Source: Candidatus Abyssobacteria bacterium SURF_17 (lineage in GTDB: Bacteria > Abyssobacteria > SURF-5). From it: 39,878 nt of DNA. Location: contig QZKI01000021.1 in NCBI GenBank assembly GCA_003598055.1, forward strand, positions 1 to 39,878, given 5' to 3'. The notes beneath the pieces were generated by a model. It did not search any database. It was not told where the DNA came from and saw nothing but the letters and a program-made list of their open reading frames with translations. Made by a program: the position numbers and the translations under genes. This document shows positions 30,130 through 38,608 of this stretch, piece by piece (within the stretch, counting starts at the first letter, position 1; every line of letters begins with the position of its first letter).

Positions 30130-31359
30130 CTATTTGACTCTGAGTCGTTTCTCAAGAACTCTTGAAACGGCCGCAAACAGGAAGATTGTTATCGGCAATG
30201 CGGCGAGCAGAAATGCTGCGACGCGCGTAAGTCCAAACTCGCTCAGATAGATACAGATACCGGGGATGTAGAAGAACACGACGACAAGGTAGAGCACGAG
30301 AAAGAACCGGTTTTGGGCCGTCCTGCGGCCCAATTCCCTCGCCAGGCCGATGGGAATGAATCTCAGTGGATAGTAAATTGCGGTGCCAAAGATATTGAAC
30401 AGCAGATGGGCGAACGCAATGGTTACGCCGTTCATGTTTCCGGCGGACACCGTCGCAAGGGAAGCCAGCATGGCGGTGACGGTCGTCCCCATATTGGCGC
30501 CGAGCGTGTACGGATATATCTGTTCCAGAGAGAGAATGCCTGCCGCCACCATGGGAACGACGAGCGACGTGGTGACGGAGCTGCTCTGAACGAGCGACGT
30601 GAGAAGAAGGCCCACAAGCAAGCTTATCGCGGCGTTTCTGAACAGGAATGAGCCAAAGAAGGCCTCAACCCTCACGAGCACAAGGCTCTTGAGAATTTTC
30701 ACGAGAAATATCAGTGAAAGGAAGAGCACGATAAGCGCGAAAGCGAGTACAATCGCCGCCTGCACGGCCGGATGCCCCGGGAGCAGAAACGTCATCAATC
30801 TCTCCGCGCCGCTGGTTGCAGGGCTTATTACCATCTTGACGGGGCTCGTAAAGGTTGTCCCGCCAATGTCTCCGAACGCTTGGGTGGCGATTGTCGCCGC
30901 CTTTTCAAGAGGGCCAAACATCAATTCGAGGGGAAAGAACGTAATCACCGTGAGCAGGTTGAACATGTCGTGTACGGTTGCGGCTTCCGTGGCGCGTCGG
31001 AACTCCTCTTTCCGCGTGATGTGGCCATGTGCGACGAGCGTGTTCGTGATGGTCGTTCCGATGTTGGCGCCCATGATTATGGGAATTGCCTGTCGTATCT
31101 CGAGAACACCTCCGCCGACCAGGCCGACCACGATGGAAGTGGTGCACGATGAGCTTTGGATAATCGCCGTCGAGAGCGTTCCCACAAACAATCCGATGAA
31201 CCGGTTGCCCGCAAACATAAACAGCTTCTCGGCAAAATCCTGCCCGAAGAGCCTGAAGGCGGTTTCTATAAGACTTATGCTTGCGAGGAAACAATACAGG
31301 AGCATCCATGTGACGAACACCTTGGCCACTACGTTGATAGCAGCGTTTTTCTTCGTCAT
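30130..31359 (-). CDS. Na/Pi cotransporter family protein (copy 2)
   Basis: Second NptA/PF02690-type sodium-phosphate carrier, 409 residues. QSSS signatures occur in both halves: IIQSSSCTTSIVVGLVGGGV with GANIGTTITNTLVAHGHI, and LVQSSSVTTSLVVPMVAAGI with TLGANMGTTVTAMLASLATV. AAGGA lies just before the ATG. It is the upstream member of the tandem pair and is separated from its twin by 25 bases. The second repeat and C-terminal third are almost identical between copies, while the middle (residues ~165-200) and the extreme C-terminus vary, which may reflect different affinity or direction. It lies 50 bases downstream of the MFS/spermidine-synthase-like gene. Confidence 0.92.
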   Translation of the reverse strand: MTKKNAAINVVAKVFVTWMLLYCFLASISLIETAFRLFGQDFAEKLFMFAGNRFIGLFVGTLSTAIIQSSSCTTSIVVGLVGGGVLEIRQAIPIIMGANIGTTITNTLVAHGHITRKEEFRRATEAATVHDMFNLLTVITFFPLELMFGPLEKAATIATQAFGDIGGTTFTSPVKMVISPATSGAERLMTFLLPGHPAVQAAIVLAFALIVLFLSLIFLVKILKSLVLVRVEAFFGSFLFRNAAISLLVGLLLTSLVQSSSVTTSLVVPMVAAGILSLEQIYPYTLGANMGTTVTAMLASLATVSAGNMNGVTIAFAHLLFNIFGTAIYYPLRFIPIGLARELGRRTAQNRFFLVLYLVVVFFYIPGICIYLSEFGLTRVAAFLLAALPITIFLFAAVSRVLEKRLRVK

Positions 31360-31409
31360 AGGTATCCTTGGAGTGGGTCGGCGCGACCCAGAGAGAGCGC
31401 AGCATCGCC

Positions 31410-33722
31410 TTAGTCTTTCCTGAATTTGCTATATCGATTCCTGAGGGTGTTAAACTCCAATATGGGCAGGTCGTCGGTGTTAATGGCTTTGACCGTGCCC
31501 GCAATCTTGACCAACTGCTGCTCGACGGCTTCGTTCGAATAGTACAATCCTTTGATAAAGCTTTCATTCGACACGCCCATCTGTTTGGAAAGCTGCTTCA
31601 CCATGTCGAGGTTGGCTCGAATCGCCGGAACCTCCAATCGCTCGCGAACGAGTCCGTCGGGTATGTCGAGCTGTGAAGCAGACGCGAGGATGATGACCGC
31701 GCCCGTATCCCTCAGGTAGAACTGTGCGATGTACGGGAATGCGGACCGAATCGTATTGAGGACAGAAGCGTAATCATATTCGGTCATCTCGTAGAATGGA
31801 AGCCAGATCGAATAAATGCCCCCTTCGTTCAGCCTTGCGCCCGCTATACGGTAGAACTCCTTGGTGAAAAAGTACGGGTTCGCCCACACATGGCTTGCCT
31901 CGGTCATGATCACGTCGTACTTTTTCGGTGAGCCAAAGAGGTAATTACGGGCATCCGCAATGACGAGATTGACCCTCGGGTCCGAGAGGGGGTCGCCGTT
32001 ATCCGTCACGTACTTGTCGGCGGCGATGATTACCTTGTCGATCTCGACGTTGTCGATTGACTCGATTTCCGGATAGAGGGTAATCGTCTTGAGCGTATAT
32101 CCGCCGCCATGGCCGACATTGACGACGGACCGTGGGTTTTTGTGGTACAGCAGGGCCAGATGGGCCATGAGATACTGGGTGCTGTCATAGACGGAAGCTT
32201 CGCTACGGCCATTGATCTTCACATAAATCGCACCATGCGACTCGACCACGCTGACGAACGAATAGGGCGATTGCTTGACGAAGAGCGGCTTCGACCGCCG
32301 TTTGTGTTCGAAATATTCCTGCTCGTTCCTGAATTTCACGCCGTGGTAATATGCGCCGTTATACAGATAATCCGCCTGAAAAAAGAAGTGGAACAACCCG
32401 AGGACGCCGACTGCCAGCGCCACAAGGCATCCGAGAATGCTCTTCACGCGGGATTTCTTGTAGACCACGACGAAAACAACTGCAATCGAGATGTAGATGA
32501 GCGCGGCCATCACTGCGGTATTGTTCAACCCGAGAAAATAGACAAAGATAAATCCGGTCAGAAACGAGCCGAGGATTGCGCCGAAGGAATTCACAGCGAA
32601 CAGTCGGCCGACATCTGAGCCGATTGTCTTTCCATCAACGTACACGGTGCTAAGTACCGGAAGGGTCATCCCCATGAGACACGTCGGGAACATGAGGGTG
32701 AGGATGGAGCTCACGCCAAGCAGGAAGATAAACCATGAATACTGGCGAATCGAGAAGAACAAGGCGAGGAACATGCTCTCAAGGTACGGGAAGACCAATA
32801 AGACGGCCAGACTGCTCATGCCGATGAGCAATTCGATGAGCGCAAAAAGAAAGATGTTGTCGCGGACTCGGAGGAGGAGGAATCGAGCGAGAAAACTTCC
32901 TAAGCCGAGGCCCATGAGAAACGACGCAACCACGATTGAAAATGATATGATGCTATTTCCATAGATGAGGTCGAAGAAACGAATCCAGACGTTCTCAAGC
33001 ATCAAGGCCGCGAACCCGGAGAAGAAAAAAAGGACGAGTATCAGCCTGTCGGTTATCGGATGAGCCGCCTCTGCCGGGGCGACACGGCTTTCGAGTGTGC
33101 CCGCCGCGCCGAATGAGGCTACGACCAGCAGTCCCATCAAGATATTGATGACGGATGCGGCGAGCGATGTCTTGAACAGGCCGATTGTCCAGATTGAATA
33201 GAATCCCACGAGCAGCACGCCCAATGCGCTCCCGAGCGTATCGGTCGCATAGCATGTGCTCACGCTCTCGCCGACGGCTTCTTTCTCATGATAATAGAGC
33301 TTGACAATTGTGGGAAAGGCGGAGCCGATGAGAAACGTGGGCAGAAACAGGATGACGGTGCTGAGGATGAACTGGGCGATATTAAAGAGGAAGTTCACCT
33401 CACCAAAGAAGTTGAAAAGGGAGAGGTAGAGGTACTTGATGCCGTCGATGAGGAACAGGGTGACGAGACAGCTTGTTCCAATGAGCAATTGCAGCAGCGC
33501 GAGAAATCGGTAGGGTCTCTCCGAGCGTTCGATGAGTTTCCCGCCGCAATAGCTGCCGAACGCCAATCCGGCCATGAACACGGAAAGCACCGTGCTCACG
33601 GCAAGCGCGCTCGTTCCGAAGATCAACAAGAGTTTCCTCGTCCACACCAGCTCGTAGACCAAAGAACTCAAGCTGGTAAAGAAGAGAACGAGCAGCAATA
33701 CCCGTGTTTTCCACGTGTTCAT
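31410..33722 (-). CDS. Fused MFS-type membrane / spermidine-synthase-like protein
   Basis: 770-residue membrane protein. About the first 450 residues are a 12-14-helix MFS-like domain (LVLFFTSLSSLVYELVWTRK, VFMAGLAFGSYCGGKLIE). The C-terminal ~290 residues are a cytosolic SAM-dependent transferase domain of the spermidine synthase fold: NVGHGGGYTLKTITLYPE, DNVEIDKVII, VIADARNYLF, DVIMTEASHVWANPYFFTKE. Classical SpeE has a D-x-x-D-P-type motif where this protein has TEASHVW, so polyamine synthesis itself is doubtful. The ATG at 33722 is chosen because the earlier TTG-like start runs into a palindromic repeat. It heads the six-gene minus-strand run with the phosphate genes, though a link to phosphate is not evident. 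Confidence 0.85.
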   Translation of the reverse strand: MNTWKTRVLLLVLFFTSLSSLVYELVWTRKLLLIFGTSALAVSTVLSVFMAGLAFGSYCGGKLIERSERPYRFLALLQLLIGTSCLVTLFLIDGIKYLYLSLFNFFGEVNFLFNIAQFILSTVILFLPTFLIGSAFPTIVKLYYHEKEAVGESVSTCYATDTLGSALGVLLVGFYSIWTIGLFKTSLAASVINILMGLLVVASFGAAGTLESRVAPAEAAHPITDRLILVLFFFSGFAALMLENVWIRFFDLIYGNSIISFSIVVASFLMGLGLGSFLARFLLLRVRDNIFLFALIELLIGMSSLAVLLVFPYLESMFLALFFSIRQYSWFIFLLGVSSILTLMFPTCLMGMTLPVLSTVYVDGKTIGSDVGRLFAVNSFGAILGSFLTGFIFVYFLGLNNTAVMAALIYISIAVVFVVVYKKSRVKSILGCLVALAVGVLGLFHFFFQADYLYNGAYYHGVKFRNEQEYFEHKRRSKPLFVKQSPYSFVSVVESHGAIYVKINGRSEASVYDSTQYLMAHLALLYHKNPRSVVNVGHGGGYTLKTITLYPEIESIDNVEIDKVIIAADKYVTDNGDPLSDPRVNLVIADARNYLFGSPKKYDVIMTEASHVWANPYFFTKEFYRIAGARLNEGGIYSIWLPFYEMTEYDYASVLNTIRSAFPYIAQFYLRDTGAVIILASASQLDIPDGLVRERLEVPAIRANLDMVKQLSKQMGVSNESFIKGLYYSNEAVEQQLVKIAGTVKAINTDDLPILEFNTLRNRYSKFRKD

Positions 33723-33786
33723 TGCGCGGAGCGACTCCTGCGACCGTCCAATACTTGAACCTGACGAGCGCTGTCCCCATACTGAT

Positions 33787-33810
33787 AGGGGCACGGCGCA
33801 CCGTGCCCCT
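33787..33810. repeat. Perfect palindrome AGGGGCACGG-CGCA-CCGTGCCCCT
   Basis: Ten-base arms and a four-base loop; its core is the same as the second hairpin of the elements at 17984-18059 and 19691-19768, so this is a single-hairpin copy. It lies between the dGTPase and MFS genes; without a T-run it is probably a repeat, not a terminator. Confidence 0.8.
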
Positions 33811-33867
33811 GGAGGATAATCGGACAGGTTCCGATTCCTGAGTGCCAGCGGAATTCTTGTTCAGCTA

Positions 33868-34941
33868 TTACGTTTCCATGGGTGGAAGAAAGTGTCTCTT
33901 ATAGAATTCGAGAGCGTACCGGTCTGTCATTCCGGCGACGAAATCCATGACGAGCCGCTCGATTTTTTCTCCTTCGCGGGGCAGCCGGTTCTCGCTCAAG
34001 AATATCCGCGGATTATCGAGCAGGAGACGGCATATGTCCCTCAGCAGTTTCTTCGCTCTATTTATTGGGTCCTTGATTTCCGGGCGGGGATAGACATGGT
34101 TGAACAGGTAGTTACGCAGGGCGTTCGTTGCTTCCATAACCTTCGCGCTCATCTGTATTCTGCCGACCTGGCTGTTCGCGAGAACATCTGCAACCATGGT
34201 GTCAATACGGTGAGAGGGTTTGGCCCCGAGCACGCTCACGGCATCGGCCGGGAGTTCCGCCTCGGTGATGAGTCCTCCGCGGATAGCGTCGTCGATATCG
34301 TGGTTGATGTAGGCAATGCTGTCAGATATCCTTACAACCTCCGCCTCGATCGTTTGCGGCCCGCCGCTCGTGCCGAGCTCGAAGATATCCGCCGGCCCCT
34401 TCGAGTGATTCAGGATACCGTCCCGCACCTCGAAGGTGAGATTTAGGCCTTTTCCGTTCTCCAACTCGTCCACGATCCTCAAGCTTTGCTCGTTATGAGC
34501 AAAGCCGCCGGGGAATACCTCATTCAAGACCGCCTCGCCCGCATGGCCGAAGGGAGTGTGCCCCAGGTCGTGGCCGAGAGCGATGGCCTCGGTCAAGTCT
34601 TCGTTGAGACAAAGTGCGCGGGAGATGGTGCGGGCTATCTGTGCGACCTCAAGCGTATGGGTAAGCCGGGTGCGATAGTGGTCCCCGCTGGGGGATAAGA
34701 AGACTTGTGTTTTGTGCTTGAGCCGACGGAACGACTTGGAATGAATGATTCTGTCTCGGTCCCGCTGAAAGCGCGTCCGATAAGGACATTCGGCGATCGG
34801 GTGCTGTCTGCCCTTGCTTGAATCGCTGAAGGTCGCCCGAGGGGAAAGATATTCCCGTTCCCGATGCTCGAGCAGTTCCCTGACCGTCGTCCCCGGCCCC
34901 GGACATGCACGGTGTTCGGCTTGTGTTCGTGTGGAAGACAT
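33868..34941 (-). CDS. dgt: dGTP triphosphohydrolase-like HD-domain protein
   Basis: Cytosolic HD-superfamily hydrolase that removes triphosphate from deoxynucleotides, controlling dNTP pools. Signatures are YRTRFQRDRDRIIHSKSFRR, LKHKTQVFLSPSGDHYRTRL, THTLEVAQIARTISRAL with H95, and ALGHDLGHTPFGHAGE with the HD pair H124-D125. RISDSIAYINHDIDDAIRGG continues the metal site. At about 357 residues it fits the short dGTPase-like class common in anaerobes, not the ~505-residue E. coli Dgt. The ATG at 34941 is used; a TTG 18 codons upstream is equally open and ribosome sites are weak at both. It is separated from the MFS gene by 145 bases with a palindrome, so co-transcription is possible but uncertain. 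Confidence 0.88.
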   Translation of the reverse strand: MSSTRTQAEHRACPGPGTTVRELLEHREREYLSPRATFSDSSKGRQHPIAECPYRTRFQRDRDRIIHSKSFRRLKHKTQVFLSPSGDHYRTRLTHTLEVAQIARTISRALCLNEDLTEAIALGHDLGHTPFGHAGEAVLNEVFPGGFAHNEQSLRIVDELENGKGLNLTFEVRDGILNHSKGPADIFELGTSGGPQTIEAEVVRISDSIAYINHDIDDAIRGGLITEAELPADAVSVLGAKPSHRIDTMVADVLANSQVGRIQMSAKVMEATNALRNYLFNHVYPRPEIKDPINRAKKLLRDICRLLLDNPRIFLSENRLPREGEKIERLVMDFVAGMTDRYALEFYKRHFLPPMET

Positions 34942-35179
34942 CCTTTGCCCGATTTTCGGAAAACCCTTCTGTTCGTGGAAGCTTACATGCGGCAAATTTC
35001 TCGGAGGATTACGAGCGTATTATATGTTGCACCGCGAAGTTTGTCAAGCAGGACTCTCTCAATAAGTATGCAAAATAAAAGGCCCCTCAAGCAGGCACAT
35101 CTCATCCGAAAATCATGGGAGTCATTCGTGAACTCCCCACACTGCTCAGCGGAATTTTGGCGAACGCGCGGAAGATGGG

Positions 35180-36238
35180 CTAAGAGAAAAGGGCTTTGTT
35201 GGTCGCAAGTCTTCGGGCATCCGAGGGCGTTATCACGCACTGCTGAACGAGTTGTGTCAAATGCTCATCCAGCATCTGCATTCCATGCTTCTTCCCGGTC
35301 TCCATGAGCGAGGGTATCTGCTCGATCTTCCCTTCCCTGATAGTGTTCGAGATTGCGGACGTGCCCACCAATATCTCCGCCACGGCCAAGCGGCCCTTCT
35401 TGTCCGCCCGCCTGACCAACTGCTGTGCGACCACTCCCGTGAGGGCCTCTGCAAGCAGTGCGCGGATTCGGTTGCGCTCTTCGAACGGGAACACGTCGAT
35501 AATCCGGTTGATTGTTTTTGCCGCGCTTGTCGTGTGGAGTGTGCCGAACACGAGCGCGCCCATTTCGGCGGTCGTCAGCGCCATCGAGATGGTGTCGAGA
35601 TCGCGCATCTCTCCCACAAGAATGATGTCCGGGTCCTGACGCACCGCGCTGCGCAGTGCTGACTTGAAGCTGTGGGTGTGCAACCCAACCTCGCGCTGAG
35701 TGATGAGGGAGCGAATGTTTTTGTGGACGTATTCTATCGGCTCCTCGATGGTCACGACATGGCTGTGGCGCTCATGATTGATAAGGTCAATCATCGCAGC
35801 AAGCGTCGTTGTCTTCCCGCTGCCGGTCGGACCCGTCACCAGAATGAAACCCCGAGTGGAGCGTGCAAGCTGCTTCACGCCTGCTGGCAGCCCGAGTTCT
35901 TCGATGGTCTTAATCTTGGTCGGAATATTCCGCATCACGATACCGAGACCCTTCGTCTGCTTGTACACGTTGCACCGAAAGCGGGCGCATTCGGGCACCT
36001 CATAGGCGAAATCGAGGTCGCCCGACCGCTCGAACCGCCGGATCTGCTCGTCGTTCAATATCTCATACACCAGATTTCGCGTCAGCTCCGTTGTCAGAAC
36101 CGAGCTATCCCGCCCGAAATCGAGCGCAAGCAGATCGCCGTGAACACGCGCCATCGGCTTCGACCCCGAGGCAAGCATGAGGTCCGACCCCTCATGGTCG
36201 ACGAGGAACCTCAGAAATTTGTCAATTTCCGCGGCCAA
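35180..36238 (-). CDS. Type IV pilus retraction ATPase (PilT family), copy 1
   Basis: Hexameric cytosolic ATPase that depolymerises type IV pili for twitching motility or DNA uptake. The Walker A GPTGSGKT (residues ~140-147 of the longest frame), IEEPIEYVHKNIRSLITQRE Asp box, Walker B DPDIILVGEMRD and His box ALVFGTLHTTSAAKTINRII are all present. The C-terminal AISNTIRE corresponds to the AIRNLIRE motif of PilT. The TTG at 36238 is favoured (GGAG six bases upstream); the TTG at 36250 would put this site inside the gene. It lies 21 bases after a second PilT-type gene, forming a two-gene operon. No pilin or PilB genes are in the window. Confidence 0.9.
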   Translation of the reverse strand: MAAEIDKFLRFLVDHEGSDLMLASGSKPMARVHGDLLALDFGRDSSVLTTELTRNLVYEILNDEQIRRFERSGDLDFAYEVPECARFRCNVYKQTKGLGIVMRNIPTKIKTIEELGLPAGVKQLARSTRGFILVTGPTGSGKTTTLAAMIDLINHERHSHVVTIEEPIEYVHKNIRSLITQREVGLHTHSFKSALRSAVRQDPDIILVGEMRDLDTISMALTTAEMGALVFGTLHTTSAAKTINRIIDVFPFEERNRIRALLAEALTGVVAQQLVRRADKKGRLAVAEILVGTSAISNTIREGKIEQIPSLMETGKKHGMQMLDEHLTQLVQQCVITPSDARRLATNKALFS

Positions 36239-36259
36239 TAAATTCTCCAAAAGCCCGTG

Positions 36260-37342
36260 CTACGGCTTTACGAGGTCGCCCTTGCCCCCGACAATACTCA
36301 GGAACCGCTCTCGGTCAATCACCTTCTCCAAAGCATGCTTCGGGTCAATCGCGCCCTGCTGATACAGTGAAATGATATGCTCATCCATGAGCATCATCCC
36401 GAACTTCTTGCCTGTTTGCATAAGTGAGGGAATGCGGTACGTGTTCCCATCACGAATCAGAGTTGCGAGAGCCGTTGTGCGCAGGAGAATCTCGAGCGCG
36501 AGCACGCGCCCCGTGCCTTGTGCGTTCCGAATGAGCTGCTGCGAGACGACGCCCGCAAGCGATTCCGCCAACATTGTTCGTATCTGAGCGATCTGGTCCG
36601 GAGGGAACACGTTGATGATTCGCTCGATTGTCTTGGCCGCGTTGCGTGTATGGAGCGTGCTGAATACCAGATGCCCGGTCTCGGACGCGGTGATCGCCAT
36701 GGCAATGGTTTCTAAATCGCGCATTTCGCCCACGAGAATCACATCGGGGTCCTCACGCAGCGCCGCCCGCAATGCAGTGGAAAAACTCCTCGTATGCACG
36801 CCCACCTCCCGCTGGTCAATATGCGAGAGCTTGCTTTTATGCACAAATTCCACCGGATCCTCGATGCATATGATGTGGCGGCGCGACTCGCGGTTTATCA
36901 GGTCTATCAGCGCTGCCAGTGTCGTCGATTTGCCGCAGCCGGATGGGCCGGTCACGAGAACCAGCCCCTGATGGAGCCGCGTCAGATTCTTTGCCGCCTC
37001 CGGCAGATTCAACTCCTCGACAGTCCTGATCCGCGACGGCACCACGCGGAATGAGCCCGAGACACCCCTGTCTTCATGGTGGATGTTCACGCGGAATCGG
37101 CCGAGGCCCTCCACGAAATATGAAACGTCAATCTCAAGGTTCCGCTCAAGGTCGTCAATCTGCCTGTTGTTCAATATCTCGAACAGCCGCCGCTTGTTCT
37201 CCGCGGACGAAGTCATCCCGTGTCCGCGCATCGGCCTGATCTCACCCCAGAGCCGAACCATCGGCACCGTGTTTGCACAAAAATGAATGTCTGACGCGCC
37301 AACCTTCATGGCTTCCGCCAGTATCCTGTCTATCTCTGCCAT
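36260..37342 (-). CDS. Type IV pilus retraction ATPase (PilT/PilU family), copy 2
   Basis: Second cytosolic secretion/retraction ATPase, first gene of the pair. Walker A reads GPSGCGKS (132-139), differing from the common GPTGSGKT. Asp box ICIEDPVEFVHKSKLSHIDQ, Walker B DPDVILVGEMRDLET and His box HLVFSTLHTRNAAKTIERII are intact, so it should bind ATP. The C-terminal motif is degenerate (ALATLIRD in place of AIRNLIRE), as in PilU-like paralogues. The N-terminal domain keeps ASDIHF, but lacks the usual L.xG.xP.xR spacing (HFCANTVPMVRLWGEI). Start ATG at 37342 with GGGAA upstream. Together with its partner it likely supplies differing retraction speed or control. Confidence 0.88.
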   Translation of the reverse strand: MAEIDRILAEAMKVGASDIHFCANTVPMVRLWGEIRPMRGHGMTSSAENKRRLFEILNNRQIDDLERNLEIDVSYFVEGLGRFRVNIHHEDRGVSGSFRVVPSRIRTVEELNLPEAAKNLTRLHQGLVLVTGPSGCGKSTTLAALIDLINRESRRHIICIEDPVEFVHKSKLSHIDQREVGVHTRSFSTALRAALREDPDVILVGEMRDLETIAMAITASETGHLVFSTLHTRNAAKTIERIINVFPPDQIAQIRTMLAESLAGVVSQQLIRNAQGTGRVLALEILLRTTALATLIRDGNTYRIPSLMQTGKKFGMMLMDEHIISLYQQGAIDPKHALEKVIDRERFLSIVGGKGDLVKP

Positions 37343-37451
37343 GTCACGATTTCCCGATAAATACGCCGGTCATTCACTGAAGACGAGGGGACAATCTGAG
37401 GTGTGATTTCGAGAATCCCGCAGCCCGAATAACCTCAAAAATATTACAAAA

Positions 37452-37480
37452 TATATAACATAGTGTCGCTTTTTTTGCAA
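37452..37480 (-). promoter_or_regulatory. Candidate promoter of the PilT pair
   Basis: On the minus strand TTGCAA (37480-37475) and TATATA (37457-37452) are separated by exactly 17 bases in an AT-rich stretch between recO and the PilT genes. It would read leftward into copy 2, about 110 bases ahead of its ATG. This is a sequence match to a sigma-70-type promoter only. Confidence 0.5.
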
Positions 37481-37501
37481 GTACCCCCGTGCCCGATTGC
37501 A

Positions 37502-38254
37502 TCAGGCCGAGCCCGAAAGCGCCCGCAGAAACTTGCCCGACCTGACCTCGCGGCCCGTGTGGTGGAGCACGTATCCGTTGAGCGCCCCGAGAACTTCATC
37601 GGCAGACGCCTTCGGCAGCCGAATTCGCTCAAGCATGACCCAGTCTGCGCTGTGCAATCGCTGCATCATCTTGAGCCCTCCGGCCGAAACCTTCTCCCCC
37701 ATGCCGGCGCTGCACCGGGCGCACAAAGCTCCCCCTGCCCCCGCATCCAGATAGGTGTTTCCCTGAAGGCCGCCCTTGCATCGAACGCAGCAATTGACCT
37801 CAGGGAGGAGCCCCGATATGTCCAGCAGCTTCATGTAGAAAGCAATCAGCAGGCTCTCATAGTTCTTTACAATGGTCGCAAGCGTCCTCAGCGAGAGCAG
37901 CAAGAGCACAAACTCACGGGAAGACTCCTCATCCTCCTGAACAAACTGCTCCATGAGCTCACACATCATCGAGGCAAGCCCCAGCCGGGTGAGGTCCGAC
38001 CGAATCGGCTGGAATGACTCGCGGGTCTCCGCCTGCGAGAGGGTTTGCAGGTCGCGGCCCTCTTTGTAATGAATCTGGGCCTCTATGTGAGTCACGGGTT
38101 CGAGAGCGCTTCCGAATTTGCTCTTTGTGCGTCTCACCCCTTTTGCAACGGCACGCACCTTCCCCCTCACGGGAGTGAGCAACACCACTATCTTGCTCGA
38201 CTCCTGGAGATTGTATGTGTGCAGCACTATCGCGTCTGTCTTCTCAACCGACAC
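37502..38254 (-). CDS. recO: DNA repair protein RecO
   Basis: Cytosolic mediator that loads RecA on SSB-coated single-stranded DNA in the RecFOR pathway. The N-terminal OB-fold is visible as KTDAIVLHTYNLQESSKIVV, LLTPVRGKVRAVAKGVRRTK and KFGSALEPVTHIE. The C-terminal helical domain includes a zinc site CVRC (C156, C159) and CARC (C178, C181), typical of RecO in many phyla but missing in E. coli. At 250 residues it is of usual length. The start is GTG 38254, with no strong ribosome site but the first residues match the family. It is separated from the PilT pair by an AT-rich promoter region, so it is probably a single-gene unit. Confidence 0.93.
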   Translation of the reverse strand: MSVEKTDAIVLHTYNLQESSKIVVLLTPVRGKVRAVAKGVRRTKSKFGSALEPVTHIEAQIHYKEGRDLQTLSQAETRESFQPIRSDLTRLGLASMMCELMEQFVQEDEESSREFVLLLLSLRTLATIVKNYESLLIAFYMKLLDISGLLPEVNCCVRCKGGLQGNTYLDAGAGGALCARCSAGMGEKVSAGGLKMMQRLHSADWVMLERIRLPKASADEVLGALNGYVLHHTGREVRSGKFLRALSGSA

Positions 38255-38608
38255 CGCCTATGACCTTTCTCTCTTGTTTGGCCGACATTCGTCTGAGTGC
38301 GAACTCACCAATGCGCTGTACGCAAGCGGACCCGAATTCCCCGTAGACGACTGCACACCCACAGCGGCTTCTCCGGGCATTCTCATTGTAGCACAGATTG
38401 TTCTCCGTAGGCATCGGTTAGTGCCAAACCTGTGCCGGGAGCCATCGCGCCCGACCCTTCATTAAGGGGAAAACGCAGAAATCCGGCAGCGGAACAAGAT
38501 CGAATAGCGTGGCGGGGATGCAGCTTTCCTGCCCATGATAAACAACTCATGGAATGGGTTTGAATCAGGGGGTCAAGGTCCTAATTGCAGACGGAGCATT
38601 GAATTGAA
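38255..38608. other. Intergenic region without recognised feature
   Basis: The 354 bases between the PAP2 gene and recO hold no convincing ORF, RNA gene or palindrome. One plus-strand ORF here begins inside recO antisense and has no ribosome site. A promoter for recO should lie in the right part; I see no clear consensus. Confidence 0.4.

Noticed and set aside
31410-33722. Naming the gene speE
   Set aside because: The catalytic Asp motif of spermidine synthase is not present, and the N-terminal half is a membrane domain.
38118-38465. 115-codon plus-strand ORF near recO
   Set aside because: Starts antisense within recO, has no ribosome site and no recognisable protein features.
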